Source: Ligustrum vulgare (Eukaryota; Streptophyta; Magnoliopsida; Lamiales; Oleaceae). From it: a DNA stretch of 64,000 bases. A program made the translations under genes and the position numbers. Position 1 is the first letter of the stretch, and each line of letters begins with the position of its first letter. The notes under the pieces are model-generated. The model saw nothing but the letters and a program-made list of their open reading frames with translations. It was not told where the DNA came from and did no database searches. The stretch covers positions 10,850,014 through 10,914,013 of the forward strand of contig OY743169.1 in assembly GCA_963555705.1 (NCBI GenBank), given 5' to 3'. Shown piece after piece: positions 22,401-34,000 of the stretch.

Positions 22401-24490
22401 TATTTTCCTTATTACTGAAATGTAGTTAAAATAATGAATCAATTAGGTAATATCCTATATTATTATGACCAGTTTTAGTCAAGAAACAGGTCAGTTTTCC
22501 TTTACAGTTGCAATAAAAAAAAAATTATTGGCAAAAGAGTGATATATATTTTTTTTTGTTAAAATGCAAACAGTCTATGCACACCATCGAACATATATGC
22601 AAGCACAACTTCCAAATGTTGCACTTTCATTGGATTATATCTTCCAAATTTTGCACTTGCATCGTTGATTCTCTGTGGCTTCTTTCATAATATGTGGCTT
22701 CTTTCATAATAATGGATCTGGCTTCTGAGTTCCTGATTTACTTTGAAATTTGATCAGCTTGTGTCTCAAGATCATTCCTCATGACAAATTTTCATTTGCG
22801 AAGATTTGGTTGATGGCTGCCCAGTTTGAAATCCGTCAGTTAGATCTTGATCGAGCACGACTTATTCTGGGATCGGCAATTGGCAAAGCTCCGAAAGATA
22901 AGGTATAACAGTTGTTTGATCACATAAATACTTTTTCTTCTTGTTTCACCACATTGAGACCATTTTATCGCTATTTGATATTCCGTGTAATGTTTTCCTT
23001 TCTGCATTTGCAAACAGATATTTAAGAAATACATTGAGATAGAGCTGCAACTTGGTAACATTGATCGTTGCCGGAAACTGTATCAGAAGTATTTGGAATG
23101 GTCACCAGAACACTGTTATGCTTGGAGCAAGTTTGCCGAGTTGGAAAGATCCCTGGCTGAAACTGAGAGAGCTAGATCTATTTTTGAGCTTGCAATTGAC
23201 CAACCCGCATTAGACATGCCAGAATTGTTGTGGAAGGTATGACATCATTGACCTACGGTAATATTTTTTATTTTTTGATAAGATTTTGTTTTGTTAATGT
23301 GTCTCTATGCTTTTGTTTGATAATTTTCTGTTAGCAGTGTGCATATTGTCTTTTTGGCTGGCATCAGTCAATTTTAATTGAATTAGAAATAAAGCACATT
23401 AACTGGTAAAGTGCTAATCTATAGGATCCTATATTCCTGCTATTCCTGCATCTCATTGTTATTTCAAATGTCTGCACTGGAAGATTGGGAGTGAATTATT
23501 TTTTAATTCAAAAGAAACTCGGTCCGATCTCTACTAGTTGTGCTGCTGCATTTTGAAGATTCCCATAAAGTTGAAAATATTGAATTTAAATATTGGAAAT
23601 CTGGCCTGTTTTGATCGGTCTACCTCTAAATTACTGGAGCTGTCGGTCTGTTACAACACAAAACCTCAGTATTTACTTTATGACAGGCTTACATTGACTT
23701 TGAGATATCAGAGGGTGAATATGAAAGAACTAGAGCTCTTTATGAGAGGCTTTTAAACCGCACAAAACACTTGAAGGTGTGGATTAGTTATGCCAAATTT
23801 GAAGCGTCCTCTATGGGAGAGGGCTTTCAGGATTCAGATCTGCAAGAAAGTGATTATGAACAGAAGAGAAAATGCCTGCAACGTGCTCGAGGTAAGATGA
23901 TTTGATCCCAGCATCCTATTACTGATTATTGTCTATTGTTGTCATTTTTATTTTAGTAATATTCTCTCCTTTTTTTTCTTTTCATCAGGAGTGTTTGAGA
24001 GAGCCCTTGGCTATTTCAGAACTTCTGCACCTGAACTAAAGGAGGAAAGGGCAATGCTATTGGAAGAGTGGTTGAATATGGAAAGTAGCTTTGGTGAGAT
24101 CGGAGACGTTGATTTGGTCCGTGTTAAGCTTCCAAAGAAACTCAAAAAGAGAAGGCATATTGAAACTGAGGACGGTCCTGCTGGGTATGATCTCAACTTC
24201 CACCCTCTTTTCCTTAGTCGTCTATTCTCAACTTTATTTCATTTAGGGCGTGTTTGATTGCGAGGGTCGAAAGAAAATATTTTACAAGGAAAAGTTTTGT
24301 CTGGAAAATATTTTAGTGAAAAATATCAATTGAAAGTATTTGATTGGTTTAATTTTCTAGGTGGAAACAGTGGGAATTTTTCAAGTTTTGACATTTGATT
24401 GATATTATTTTTCATGGTAAATAAAGTGAAATTTAGTTATTTTGATTTTTTTAAAAATTATTTTTTACTTTTTAATCATATTTGTACTTG

Positions 24491-24522
<32 letters not shown>

Positions 24523-25391
24523 TTTTTAAACAAAAATAAGTCAATTAACAATAACAAAATTGATCAAATGAAACAAATATTAAAATGTTTTCCACATAAA
24601 CTGGGGAAATATGGCGCATGAAGTATTGAGAGGAAAAGATTTTCCATTCCAAATTTTGCCTATCAAACAATTGAAAGTGAGAAAAGATGGAAATTATTTT
24701 GATTTTCCATGGCAAATTCTAGGCAAACAAACACACCCTTAGTATTTTTTGTTCTTTTGAAAATTTCTTCATTCTTGTGGATCACAGGAAATAGATGTGG
24801 GCGCCATTGCATTTTCTGCTTTCCTTGAATTTAGTTTTTGAAAACTTTCACTGCTTTGTCACCTTTGAATTAAAGTTTAGCGGTTTCATATGGAACAAGC
24901 CAACTTCTTGGTTAGGTTGTATTGATTCCCTGAATATTTTAGAGGTGCTAGCCAGTGCCACGTGGTGTAGTGTAGAAGGACCTGATAAGCAATATGTCGA
25001 CCTAAGCTGAAAATGAACAGATACGCAAGTTGTTGGGAAGATGGTTTGCAAACTTGAGTTTACTTTCATAATATATACATACATGTTTGGTGCACAATAC
25101 TTGAGGAGACTGAGGTACAATATAATCCACCTGACAAGAAAAGCTGACCAGAGTTTATGCTTGCTAGCCAGCTTATATTTAACACACGACTAACCCTGCC
25201 CGGTTTAAATGCATGCGATGCTAATCAAAATTGATCCGCTGAAGGAAATCCGTACTAATAATTTTGAAAATTGCAGGTACGAGGAGTACATTGATTATCT
25301 TTTCCCTGAAGAAACACAAACGACGAATCTCAAAATTTTGGAAGCAGCATACAAGTGGAAGAAGCAGAAGATTGTTTCTGATGAGGATTAG
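19437..25391 (+). CDS. Crooked-neck-like pre-mRNA splicing factor (CRNKL1/Clf1/Syf3), HAT repeats
   Basis: Scaffold subunit of the Prp19-associated (NineTeen) complex of the nuclear spliceosome. Seven exons: 19437-20593, 20685-20750, 22758-22902, 23018-23236, 23687-23891, 23989-24184, 25277-25391. All junctions are GT-AG and in phase, and the sum is 2103 nt (700 residues), the usual length of plant orthologues. The start is [18 protein letters not shown], although the frame is open 53 codons further upstream; N termini of the family begin with this type of sequence followed by the conserved [16 protein letters not shown] (half-a-TPR) repeats run from about residue 60 to 640, each with W-x-x-Y and RAR or ARxIFERA signatures (for example [20 protein letters not shown]). 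The C terminus is [10 protein letters not shown]. Intron 2 is 2.0 kb and intron 6 holds a Tourist-like MITE. No defect is seen, so the gene looks functional. Confidence 0.95.
21842..22005. repeat. Tandem duplication in intron 2 of the Crooked-neck gene
   Basis: A segment of about 65 bp including AAGTAAATCTTGATTG and AGCTATGCCAAAGTAATTAA occurs at about 21844 and again 82 bp later. The following sequence (22000-22330) contains CACATCGGCTGGTCATCG and GGTATTAGAATC, typical of decayed LTR-element debris, but no boundaries can be set. Confidence 0.6.
24246..24738. mobile_element. Tourist-like (PIF/Harbinger) MITE in intron 6 of the Crooked-neck gene
   Basis: 493 bp with terminal inverted repeats GGGCGTGTTTGATTGC and GCAAACAAACACACCC (one mismatch) flanked by TTA on both sides (24243-24245 and 24739-24741), the signature of Tourist/PIF elements. 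It carries an ATA microsatellite near 24490-24522 and no coding sequence. Confidence 0.88.
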
Positions 25392-27140
25392 TTGGGTGAG
25401 TTGTGATTCAATTTCCTCTTCATCCTAAGTTTTGAGTTTGTAGCAGGGTGTCAAATAGCGGCATCCCTTTTGTTGCCATCTGATCTACGTTATTAGTGCT
25501 CCCAACTTACTCTCCTGTTGTTTGAAGATGAGGATGCATCCGTGATTAGACGGAATGTTCTTTGTAACAGAGAATGCAGGCTGTATCATGTTGTTCATGA
25601 AAGTATGTATAGTTGAATGTCTTCAACTGATCGTGACTATAAGTTTGGCTGAGTTTGGTCATAGTTTCCATAAGTTGGATTGCTTAGCAGTGAACAATAT
25701 TTATTTTCCTGTCATTCAAAGCAAAGGCAAACATATTTTTTCCCGTCATTGCCAAATGAACACTAGAAAGCCACGTGTATGGGATTCGAAGAAGTTGAGG
25801 TGAGGAACACACATGATTCATTCGAACCATGCTTCTCTATCCTATTGGTTTACCGATTGTATCAGCCCTGATTTAGTGTCCACAGTGGGTGTCATAAAAT
25901 GTACCCAATGTGGTTGTGATATTGTCACGTGACCAATTATATATTTTTGGTGACACATGGTTACATCACACCTATAGTGGGTGTTATAAAATTTGTCCAC
26001 TGTGAGTACTAGATCAATTTCGTCGATTGTATTATTTTGGCATATATCTATCATCTTATTCATTACAGCATCATCAAAATGAACTATCATAATTTTGCTA
26101 TCACATAGATTGGCAACCAGTTAGGTGAATCAATGGTGGGTTTGCCGGAAAGATGCGTTCCCCAAAGATGTAGGATGATACATGTTAAAAAAATAATAAT
26201 AAAAGGAATCTGAAAGAATTTTTTTTTGTTTATAAAATCACATTGTTGAAAAGTGGTTGTTTGTGGATGTATGCATGATTAAAAAGTAATATGGAATGAT
26301 ACTATATGATCGGGACGCTAGTTTCGTAAAGAAATTCGTAGTCAAATTAGTATTTTACTTTCACGAGAATAGCACGGTAGTTTTGTAATTGAGGAGTGAT
26401 TTTATAATTAATGAAGTTATTCAATTGATCGGGGTTGTTTGTTGGACATTACAGTAACTCATTAATTTATACACTTCTACATCAACCAATGAGATAATAT
26501 CATGTTTGATCATAGCTCAATAATGTTGTTCCTTTCTAATTTATAACAAAATATTAAAAACCAGTGATGATTTACAACTGGAGCCAAAAATCGTTTATAA
26601 CAAATTTTTTAAATTACTTTTTAACTATACATTTTTTTAAATCAATTTTTAATAATATATTTTACCTTAAAAATAAATTTTGTTCCTTTTTTTTAAACTT
26701 TACCAAAAGAGACGTGACAGACACACATCCCATATATAACTGCCTGCTAGTGCTCAATGCTTTCTACATGATTCTCACGGGACACACAAAAGTCAAAAAA
26801 GACCCTTCATCTTCATCTCACCCGTCCCGAGCCACTGCTAACGGATAGTAAAACTTTACGGCCATACAAAAGACACAGACAGGCGTAACTTCGGGGAAAT
26901 CCCCTTTTTGGTACATTATGAAAAGACATTTCTACTATTTGTAACCTACAACTGTTACGTTCGGGTTCCGGGCTGCTTGGAAAAATAGCAAGTCTGTAAG
27001 TTTCTGGTTTTAGCCCTAAATTGGAATATCCTCTGTGGCATGAAGAATTAGTACATTAGTTTTGTTTCTTTCTCTTCTTCATCCTTTGTTAAATGCGTGA
27101 CTAGCTGAGTGATTCAGGAGACAAAAAGAGGTGAAGATAA
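25392..27140. other. Intergenic: 3' UTR of the Crooked-neck gene and promoter of the next gene
   Basis: The first few hundred bases are probably 3' UTR. Near 25880-26010 a phrase like CACAGTGGGTGTCATAAAATG recurs as TATAGTGGGTGTTATAAAAT, giving an 82-codon minus-strand frame with no recognisable product. From about 26850 the sequence is promoter and 5' UTR of the coiled-coil gene starting at 27141. Confidence 0.45.
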
Positions 27141-29694
27141 ATGGACAAAATGGGTTTCTCAAAGTCTGAAAAATTATTCTCAAAAATCTATTCAACTTCA
27201 AGGATACCCGGATTGATCAAATTCCTCCAATACTCATTTAGGACGAACAAGCTTAGTGAAGCCCGGAATACTTTAGCAGACCTTGAGAATAACGTGATAG
27301 TGGAGATTGAAAATCTTGAAACAGATCTTTATTCAACCAAGAAGGAGCTTGAACTGATGGAGAGAGCACAGGGCTTGTTAGAGCTGGAAAAGTTAAAACT
27401 TCAGGATGAGTTTCGAAGGAGTCAAAGGGAATGTGATGCTTTGAAGGAGAAAATCACAAGCTTGAGTGAGGACGAGAGAGTTTCGAGTGAGAGAGAGAAA
27501 AGGATAGAGGAGCGGTATGCTAAGGTTTGTGGTGAGTTGAAAATGAGTGAAAAGAAATCTGACGAGTTAAAGGAAAAAATCACAAGGTTGGTTGAGGATA
27601 AGAAAGTGTCAAGTGATAGAGAGAAAAGGACCGAGGAGCAGTATGCTAAGGTGTGTGATGAGTTGAAAAGGTGTCAAAAAGAATGTGACGAGTTAAAGGA
27701 AAAAAACACAAGGTTGCTTGAGGATCAAAGCGTGTCAAGTGACAGAGAGAAGAGAACCGAGGAACGATGTGCTAAATTTTATGATGAGTACTCTAAGGCG
27801 GCAAATGAAAAACATAAGATGATTCTTCACTTGAATGAGAGGATTCAAGAATTGAAAAATCAAAAATTGGGAAGCCAGCAGGTTGCTGATATGTACAGGG
27901 ACAAAATTAAATCTCTGGACTTTAGGCTTTCACAAATGAACTGGGAGGTGGAGAGGTTGAAGAAAGAAAAATCAGAAGATGATCAGATTGTGGAGGAGTC
28001 GAGGTGCAAAATATTTGAGGCTGATCAGACTGTGGAAGTGTATAAGAAGAAGTTTGAAGATCTTAATTCAAGGTTTGGCAACGCAGAGCAGATTCTCGCC
28101 AAGATTTTCAAAGTGGGGATAAATGATCTATCGGGTCTGGCAACTAATATTGGCAAGGATGTTAATTTCTCGACTTGTGATGGTGAAAAGGAGAGTTCAG
28201 GGAATGGTGGTAAACGGAGCAGAGGGAATGCTGATTTTGGAAATCGTGATTTGGAGCATTTTCGAAATGAAAGAAGTCTAAAGGAGGGTGCTGATGTGGG
28301 TGACACAACGCCTATGGTTCGCTCTGCTTGTAACTCTAGTGGAACTGGAATAAATGGCTTGCAAGAAAGAGGTACTATAAAATACTGATTAATTGTTAAC
28401 TTTATAGTTTGCTTGTTGTGTTTTGTCGCAAGGCAACAAGATTAATGAATCAATTTCTTTAAATCTCTGCCTTGGACTCACTTCACGTGTTCTATGAATA
28501 GAACTTGTATGTTAAAATTATGATTTTTCTTATTGCTTTTATCTTTGTTCCTAGAAGAAAGTCATCATTTTGTACTCCAATCTGACTCTTAGATGAAGTA
28601 TTTGTACATGGCTTATCTGCAATTTGGCAATACTAGATTGCTATATTTCCATTTTTCTGATTTATCTTTTTTTGGATAGGGGATGACCATTAGTAAGACT
28701 GGACCTGTCTTATTAAAACGTTAACTTTGCAATTGCCTTGATATGAATATGATTATAAAAAATGTGTTGGCATGCTGGAAGTTTGGAAGAAATGACATGT
28801 GACAATTGACATGACTGTGGCCACAGGTGGTGGGAACTTGGTTCTGTCTTCTCAGGAAAAAGAGGCTGGAGCAAATGGCTACATTATGTCTCAAAGTTCT
28901 CCCAGGAAGCAATCTGCTCGCGGTCCTGCTCAAGCTGAAAGTAATGATTATGATTAAGAAAATGAAAATGGCATATGCAGAAACTCGTGTTTCGTGTCTC
29001 ACACTGAATTTAATTGAGCCTCCGTTCGGTAACCTTTGATTATAATCAACACAATTTCCAACACCACTTTTAATCACACATATTTTCTCTTTTCAATTTT
29101 TAACCACATATCTTACCTAGAAAATACAAATAACACCAATCATGAGGTGTTATACAGTTGCCGAACACACACTGAGTCTTTTGCGAATCCAATCTTTATA
29201 GGCTTTGACATGATTGGAAATATGTTTATTATGTACTTTTCTAATGCGAATAAATTATGTATGCTTGTGCTGCAGGTCAACGTGCAGTTAACATTTCCTT
29301 AGATCATGGAGAACGAGTCTCAAAGAACTTGGTGTTGGATGGAAGTTCTCTTAAAATGGCACGATCACTGAAATCTGGAGGCATTATTGAAATCAATGAC
29401 AGTGATGATGAAGCAACCCCCGAGAAAATTATTCAAAGTCCAACTTTAAGTCAAACAAACAGGGAAAACAAAGCAGATTACAAAGAGGGTTCACTCCTGT
29501 GGTCGGCGGCAAAAAGGAAAAGAAGCACGCATGAAAGTGACAATGATGGAAATTTTCAAATTGGTGCACAGCAGGAGAAACGAACACGAGAAGTAAATTA
29601 TGATTGTACAAATTCAGAAGATGAATCATTTTCAAGCTCGTGCATCAATAATATGGTTTTTTCATTCCAAGGTAAAAAGAAATCTAAAGCATGA
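27141..29694 (+). CDS. Coiled-coil protein of unknown function
   Basis: Three exons, 27141-28371, 28827-28940 and 29276-29694, with in-phase GT-AG junctions (both phase 1), give 587 residues. Residues about 45-330 are a long charged coiled coil. Within it about 40 residues are repeated three times in tandem, with variants of CDELKEKITRLVED, SSDREKRTEEQYAK and KVCDELKR. The remainder is polar, with a Gly/Ser/Asn-rich patch, a basic segment (SPRKQSARG), an acidic NDSDDEATPEK and a Lys-rich end (KRKR near residue 530, terminal GKKKSKA), which suggests a nuclear protein. No signal peptide or membrane segment is seen. Without splicing, exon 1 would stop shortly after at 28388. A donor-like AAG/GTAAAA near 29670 leaves open that the C terminus differs. 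I do not recognise the family. Confidence 0.78.
29012..29125. repeat. MITE-like repeat in intron 2 of the coiled-coil gene
   Basis: Starts GCCTCCGTTCGGTAACC and shares, as reverse complement, the phrases ATATGTGGTTAAAAA and GTGTTGATTATAA with the copy at about 49142-49302. Boundaries are approximate. Confidence 0.45.
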
Positions 29695-31121
29695 TGTTTG
29701 GAGCTGAAGTGTTCAAGGATGTTTAGTATGATCCAGAACTTCACCTGAATGTTGTCTGTGCCACTTCATCGACAGCAAATTTGTGCTGCAAAATTCAACA
29801 ATAGTTCGACTTTAATCCCAAGTGGAGTATTAAGCCGCAGTAATGTATTGTGGTATAGCATGGCAGACATGCCAATATAATTTCCTTTTATTACTTTACT
29901 ATTTGCATTGTTGTCAAAGTAGTTTGTGCACTTTCTAAGTCTCTGTCTTGTGAATGATAGTTTTAGACTTTTATCTGCTATAATATGTCTAATCTTCTAA
30001 TTCAGGCATTATATCTCAGTCGTTTTTTGTATTTTCTTCTTATGAAGTACAAGCTGTTCCAAATTAATCATCTAACTTTCATATTTGTTTCTGTTCAAGC
30101 ACAATGTCTATCAGTCTGCTAAAGTAACGGAAATATTGACGTGGTGGTTGTAGTGATGACAATGAGGGTGGAGAGGAGGGATACAGGGGTTTGGTAAGAT
30201 GTATTAAGATTTTTCTTTTATATAATATATATGTTGTTTATTTTGCTCAGAGTAATGGATTTTTTATGCCAGCCATATTTTAATGTCCAGTTTAAAACTT
30301 GCGCTCTTGATCGTTTACGGTAGTTGTTGAATCATTGGAATGAAACGTTGGCTGTGATTTTATTCGGTATACGTGCTTGGGTGAGAATATGTTATAACCT
30401 ATTGGGCACCCTTTCCTCATTTGACTAGGTTTTTAATGGCGAGTTCTATCCAAGAGGTTGTGATAATGATATCAGAGCAAACACAATGTCTCACTGTTGC
30501 AATCGAGCGGTGCAGATGGTGACGTCAGAATAGACTATAGTAGTGTTCATCTTGATCAAGTCGTGAACTAGTGCAAATCCAGTCCGGCGTGGGCACGGGA
30601 ATTGTGGAGCGTGATGGTTTGTCATGATTCTCATTGCAAGGTTTAGGGCTTGTCTAATCTTGAAAATATGAACTTTCAACGTGTGGTTTATAACATCTTG
30701 GTCTTGGTCACCCTAGGATAGGGTCTCATTGGCTAGCTTTTGAGGGTGAGGTCTATTCAAGTGGTTGTAACATTATCTTATTGAAGGGGATCCGCGGCAT
30801 CGCATAGGCTGAGGAAATCAGTACCTGAAGTGGGACAATAACGCCCAGATGTTTGACATCTCGCTATCCATTCTTTGGCCCGCAATAGCCCATTTTATCA
30901 TCAACTTTTGAAAAACATAAAATGAAAATAGAAATGAAAAAATAGAAACAGGCTCACAAAACTGAAGAATATATTATATACCAAACGCTGTAAACTCAAA
31001 TATACAAGATTTAATGGAGTGGCAAAATGAAAAACTGTTTAGTGTTTGCTTTTGCTTTGTATGAACATTATTACAAAATGAATGAGAATCCATACTATTT
31101 GGTGAATTTAAATATATATGT
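29695..31121. other. Intergenic: 3' UTRs of converging genes and repeat debris
   Basis: Lies between the convergent genes ending at 29694 (plus) and 31122 (minus). Around 30420-30800 two loosely similar phrases (AAGAGGTTGTGATAATGATATCAGAGC and a relative) recall LTR-element ends, but no structure can be delimited. A 76-codon plus frame at 31027-31257 overlaps the kinase exon and is a shadow. Confidence 0.4.
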
Positions 31122-34000
31122 TTATGATACTCCTGAGTTGGAAACGTCATTTGTTCTAGTTCTTCGACGACTCAGGCCTAATGGTACCCGATTCTCTCTG
31201 CTAGTTCGAGAAACTCGAGCACTTGGATTTAACGGTGACGATCTTGGGGATGAATAATCTCTGGAGGTGTACGCAGGTGACCATTTCGGTGATGAACATG
31301 TTCTGGACGCACGGCCTGGTGAGGAAGCCGGAGAAGGGCTAGGATTTGTTTTCATTATTCTTGAAGGTGAAGATCTTGGGGAGTTACTATTCCATGTCCC
31401 TGCATCAATTCAACATATTTAAATTATAGATATTGTAGTATTCTTAAAATAATTAACACAATATCAGTAGAATTATTATCTTCGATATGGGAAAACTAAC
31501 CTGGAGAAATTTTAGTCTTCGTGTTTTTTGTATTCTTGACAAGCAAATCTTTCCTCTCTGAGTTCGACTTGCCAATTTTTTTTGTTTCTAACACACTTTT
31601 CTTTTCAGGATTCTTAGAAGAGCCTAAAACTGTCTTTGGATTGGATTCTGGCTGCAGTATTTTCTTCTCCGGAATCTCAACTAATTTTACTGTTGACAGC
31701 AATGATTTTTTCACTCCTGAACCATCAGAACAAGCTGGTTTTTGCTCGATTGTCGGCCTCGGTGATAACAGCGTCTTCTCTACAATCTCGGCACTTTCTA
31801 GCTTCTGCTCACTGGCTTTGATTAGTGAAAGTATAGGTTCAGGAGTAGTGAAATTTGCTGGTTTAATCTCTGCAGCTTTCAAAACCTTATCTGTAGCCCC
31901 GACATTTAGCTTCAGACTAGCCACTTTTTGCAGAATTTTTTCCCCGGGAATCTGAGCACGAGATGAGCTTTGATCAGCTCTGAGTATGAATGAAGGTTTC
32001 CTTTCTAGAGTTTGAGTACCAATCGACCTTTGATCGGCTGCGTATTTTCTCCCAGGACTCTCGGAGCCAAATGACCTTTGGTCGAATGAGAAAAATTGGC
32101 GATGAGGTATCTCGGATATGACTGACCTCTGATCAACTGCTAATGTTGAGTTTTTCCTTTCGATGATTTCCGAACAAACCGACCTTCGATCGCTTGTTGA
32201 AAGGAAGAAATCATCCATAACAGCAAAATGCTCTTCGTCGAACATGGATGCTGCAGCTCGGTTAACTACAGATCCATCATCCCAATTCTTTCCGGAGATT
32301 TTTTCTTTCTCGATAAGTTTATAACCAAACATCTGGAAAGGAATTTGTGAGATGGGGGCCAAATCCTCGGCCCTCTCCCCAGTGAACTTGTTCAAGTAGC
32401 CAGCCTCCATGTCACAGTAATCAACAAGTGGTGGTGGAGATTCTGGCTGGCCATGGTCGGGATTTATGATGAGGGTCTTCTTGATATAGCGTAATATCCT
32501 ACACAAGGACGAGAATGTGGGACGAAGATTTGGGTTCATTTGCCAGCATTTTTTAGTCAAATTAGCAAGGTATTTTGGTGAAGGATATGGGAAAAGTGGC
32601 CTCTCCCCGCCTCTAATATTTCGAGCCATCTTTTCTCCTTGAAGACGGCCATCTCCAAACGGGACTTTCCCGGTTAGAAGTTCAAAGCAAAGCATCCCAA
32701 AACTGTAGACATCAGCTTTCTCTGAATACCTTGTAATGCATTTACCACCGGGCTGCTCTTGTTCGGCCAGGACCTCTGGGGCTAACCAAATATCCGGATC
32801 GATTCCTGTTGGTTTTGGGCTTCGTGTTGAATAACTCTTGATCGAGGTCAAACCGAAACCAGTGATTTTTGCTTGAAAGAAATTTTCATTTCTTGGTTTG
32901 AGAAGGATATTGGACGGATTCAAATCTCCATGATAGATCTTTCTAGAATGTAGATACTCCATCCCTCTTGCAACCTGAAGCATGATATCAACTGCAACCG
33001 ATGTCGAGAATGGGAGTCTCTTTCTTTGCCCATAATTCTCTTTTATGTAGGTGTTGAGATCCTTATTCATAAGCTCCATAACAAGTAAACCTTCTTTTCT
33101 TTCTTCATCAAAAAAGGCACAATGGTTTTGCAACACATTCGGGTGGGAAAGTGAAAGGACCAAAGAAATCTCGGGATTTAGTGGTTCAATCTCCCCATAG
33201 AACGTCCTCAAAGCAAAACTTTCCCCCAACCATTGAATCTCTTTAAAATGGCCCGCACCTCCACCACCCGAGTCTAAACGCCGCTTCACATAAAAATCAG
33301 CTGCCGCAACTAAGACATTGTTTGGCATGAGCTTTGTCTTTGAGTGTTCTGTATCACTAAGTTTCTTGATCAAAAACTCCCCCAGCCTCTGCTCGTGCTT
33401 TGCCGACGAATTTTTCTTCTCCTTAATCTTTTCGAGAAGTAACCACCCATCCTCCTTCCAAGCAGTATCTAAGCGGCTGCATATTTCTCGATGGACTAGA
33501 TACTGTTTCCCAAACTTCCACTGGAAAATTTTTGGTTCATTCCATTCTTCATCGTACTTTTTCATCAGGGACAATCGCCTCTTGTGCATTTCTTCCTGAT
33601 CCAACCCCGAGATTTCTGCAGCAGCCTCGATGGCTTCGATTACAACTGAGAAACAGCACAATAAGTTATGAATGTGGAATTCAACACAATCCCTGTTGAG
33701 GTGGAGACTAACCACTTTACCCCACCAATCCTTAATGTCCACACAGTATCGTATATAAAGATCGGCTTCCTTGAATATCCGGTAAAGCTCTTTCATAGGA
33801 AGTTCTAGAGCCTTCCACTTGGTGTTCCTCTCTTCGAACCTCAAATTCCGCCGGATTTCGTCCGAAATTGTGTCGAATGCCAGAACTAACATATCGTAAA
33901 GCAAACAACATTGCCTCTGGTTGATTTGAATATCGTGTTTCAAAACCATAACGGCCTTCAAACTTCCCAAAACCTCCCCAGTCTGCCTGAATTGATCCAT
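31122..34000 (-). CDS. DUF1221 (PF06760) protein kinase-like protein, predicted weak or inactive kinase
   Basis: Two exons on the minus strand: 34000-31501 and 31399-31122. The donor is GTTAGT and the acceptor TTGATGCAG; the join is phase 1 and gives 925 residues. The N-terminal ~200 residues are the plant-specific DUF1221 domain (MDQFRQTGEVLGSLKAVMVL, INQRQCCLL, RNTKWKALE). A kinase fold spans about residues 230-515, with APE-type WLAPEV, DVYSFGMLCFELLTG and the C-lobe Arg in NPNLRPTF. Catalytic motifs are altered: ALRTF at 263-267 where VAIK-type kinases have Lys, HGDLNPSN at 357-364 instead of HRDxxxxN (the Asp and Asn are kept), and GFG at 381-383 replacing DFG. The last ~400 residues are low-complexity, with repeats of the type DQRSxxSE, and end in an SP-rich tail. 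The 5' flank is AT-rich. The role is unknown; family members are annotated as kinases without established substrates. Confidence 0.9.

Noticed and set aside
25842..26090. 82-codon minus-strand frame
   Set aside because: Overlaps a local imperfect repeat around CACAGTGGGTGTCATAAAATG; no recognisable protein.
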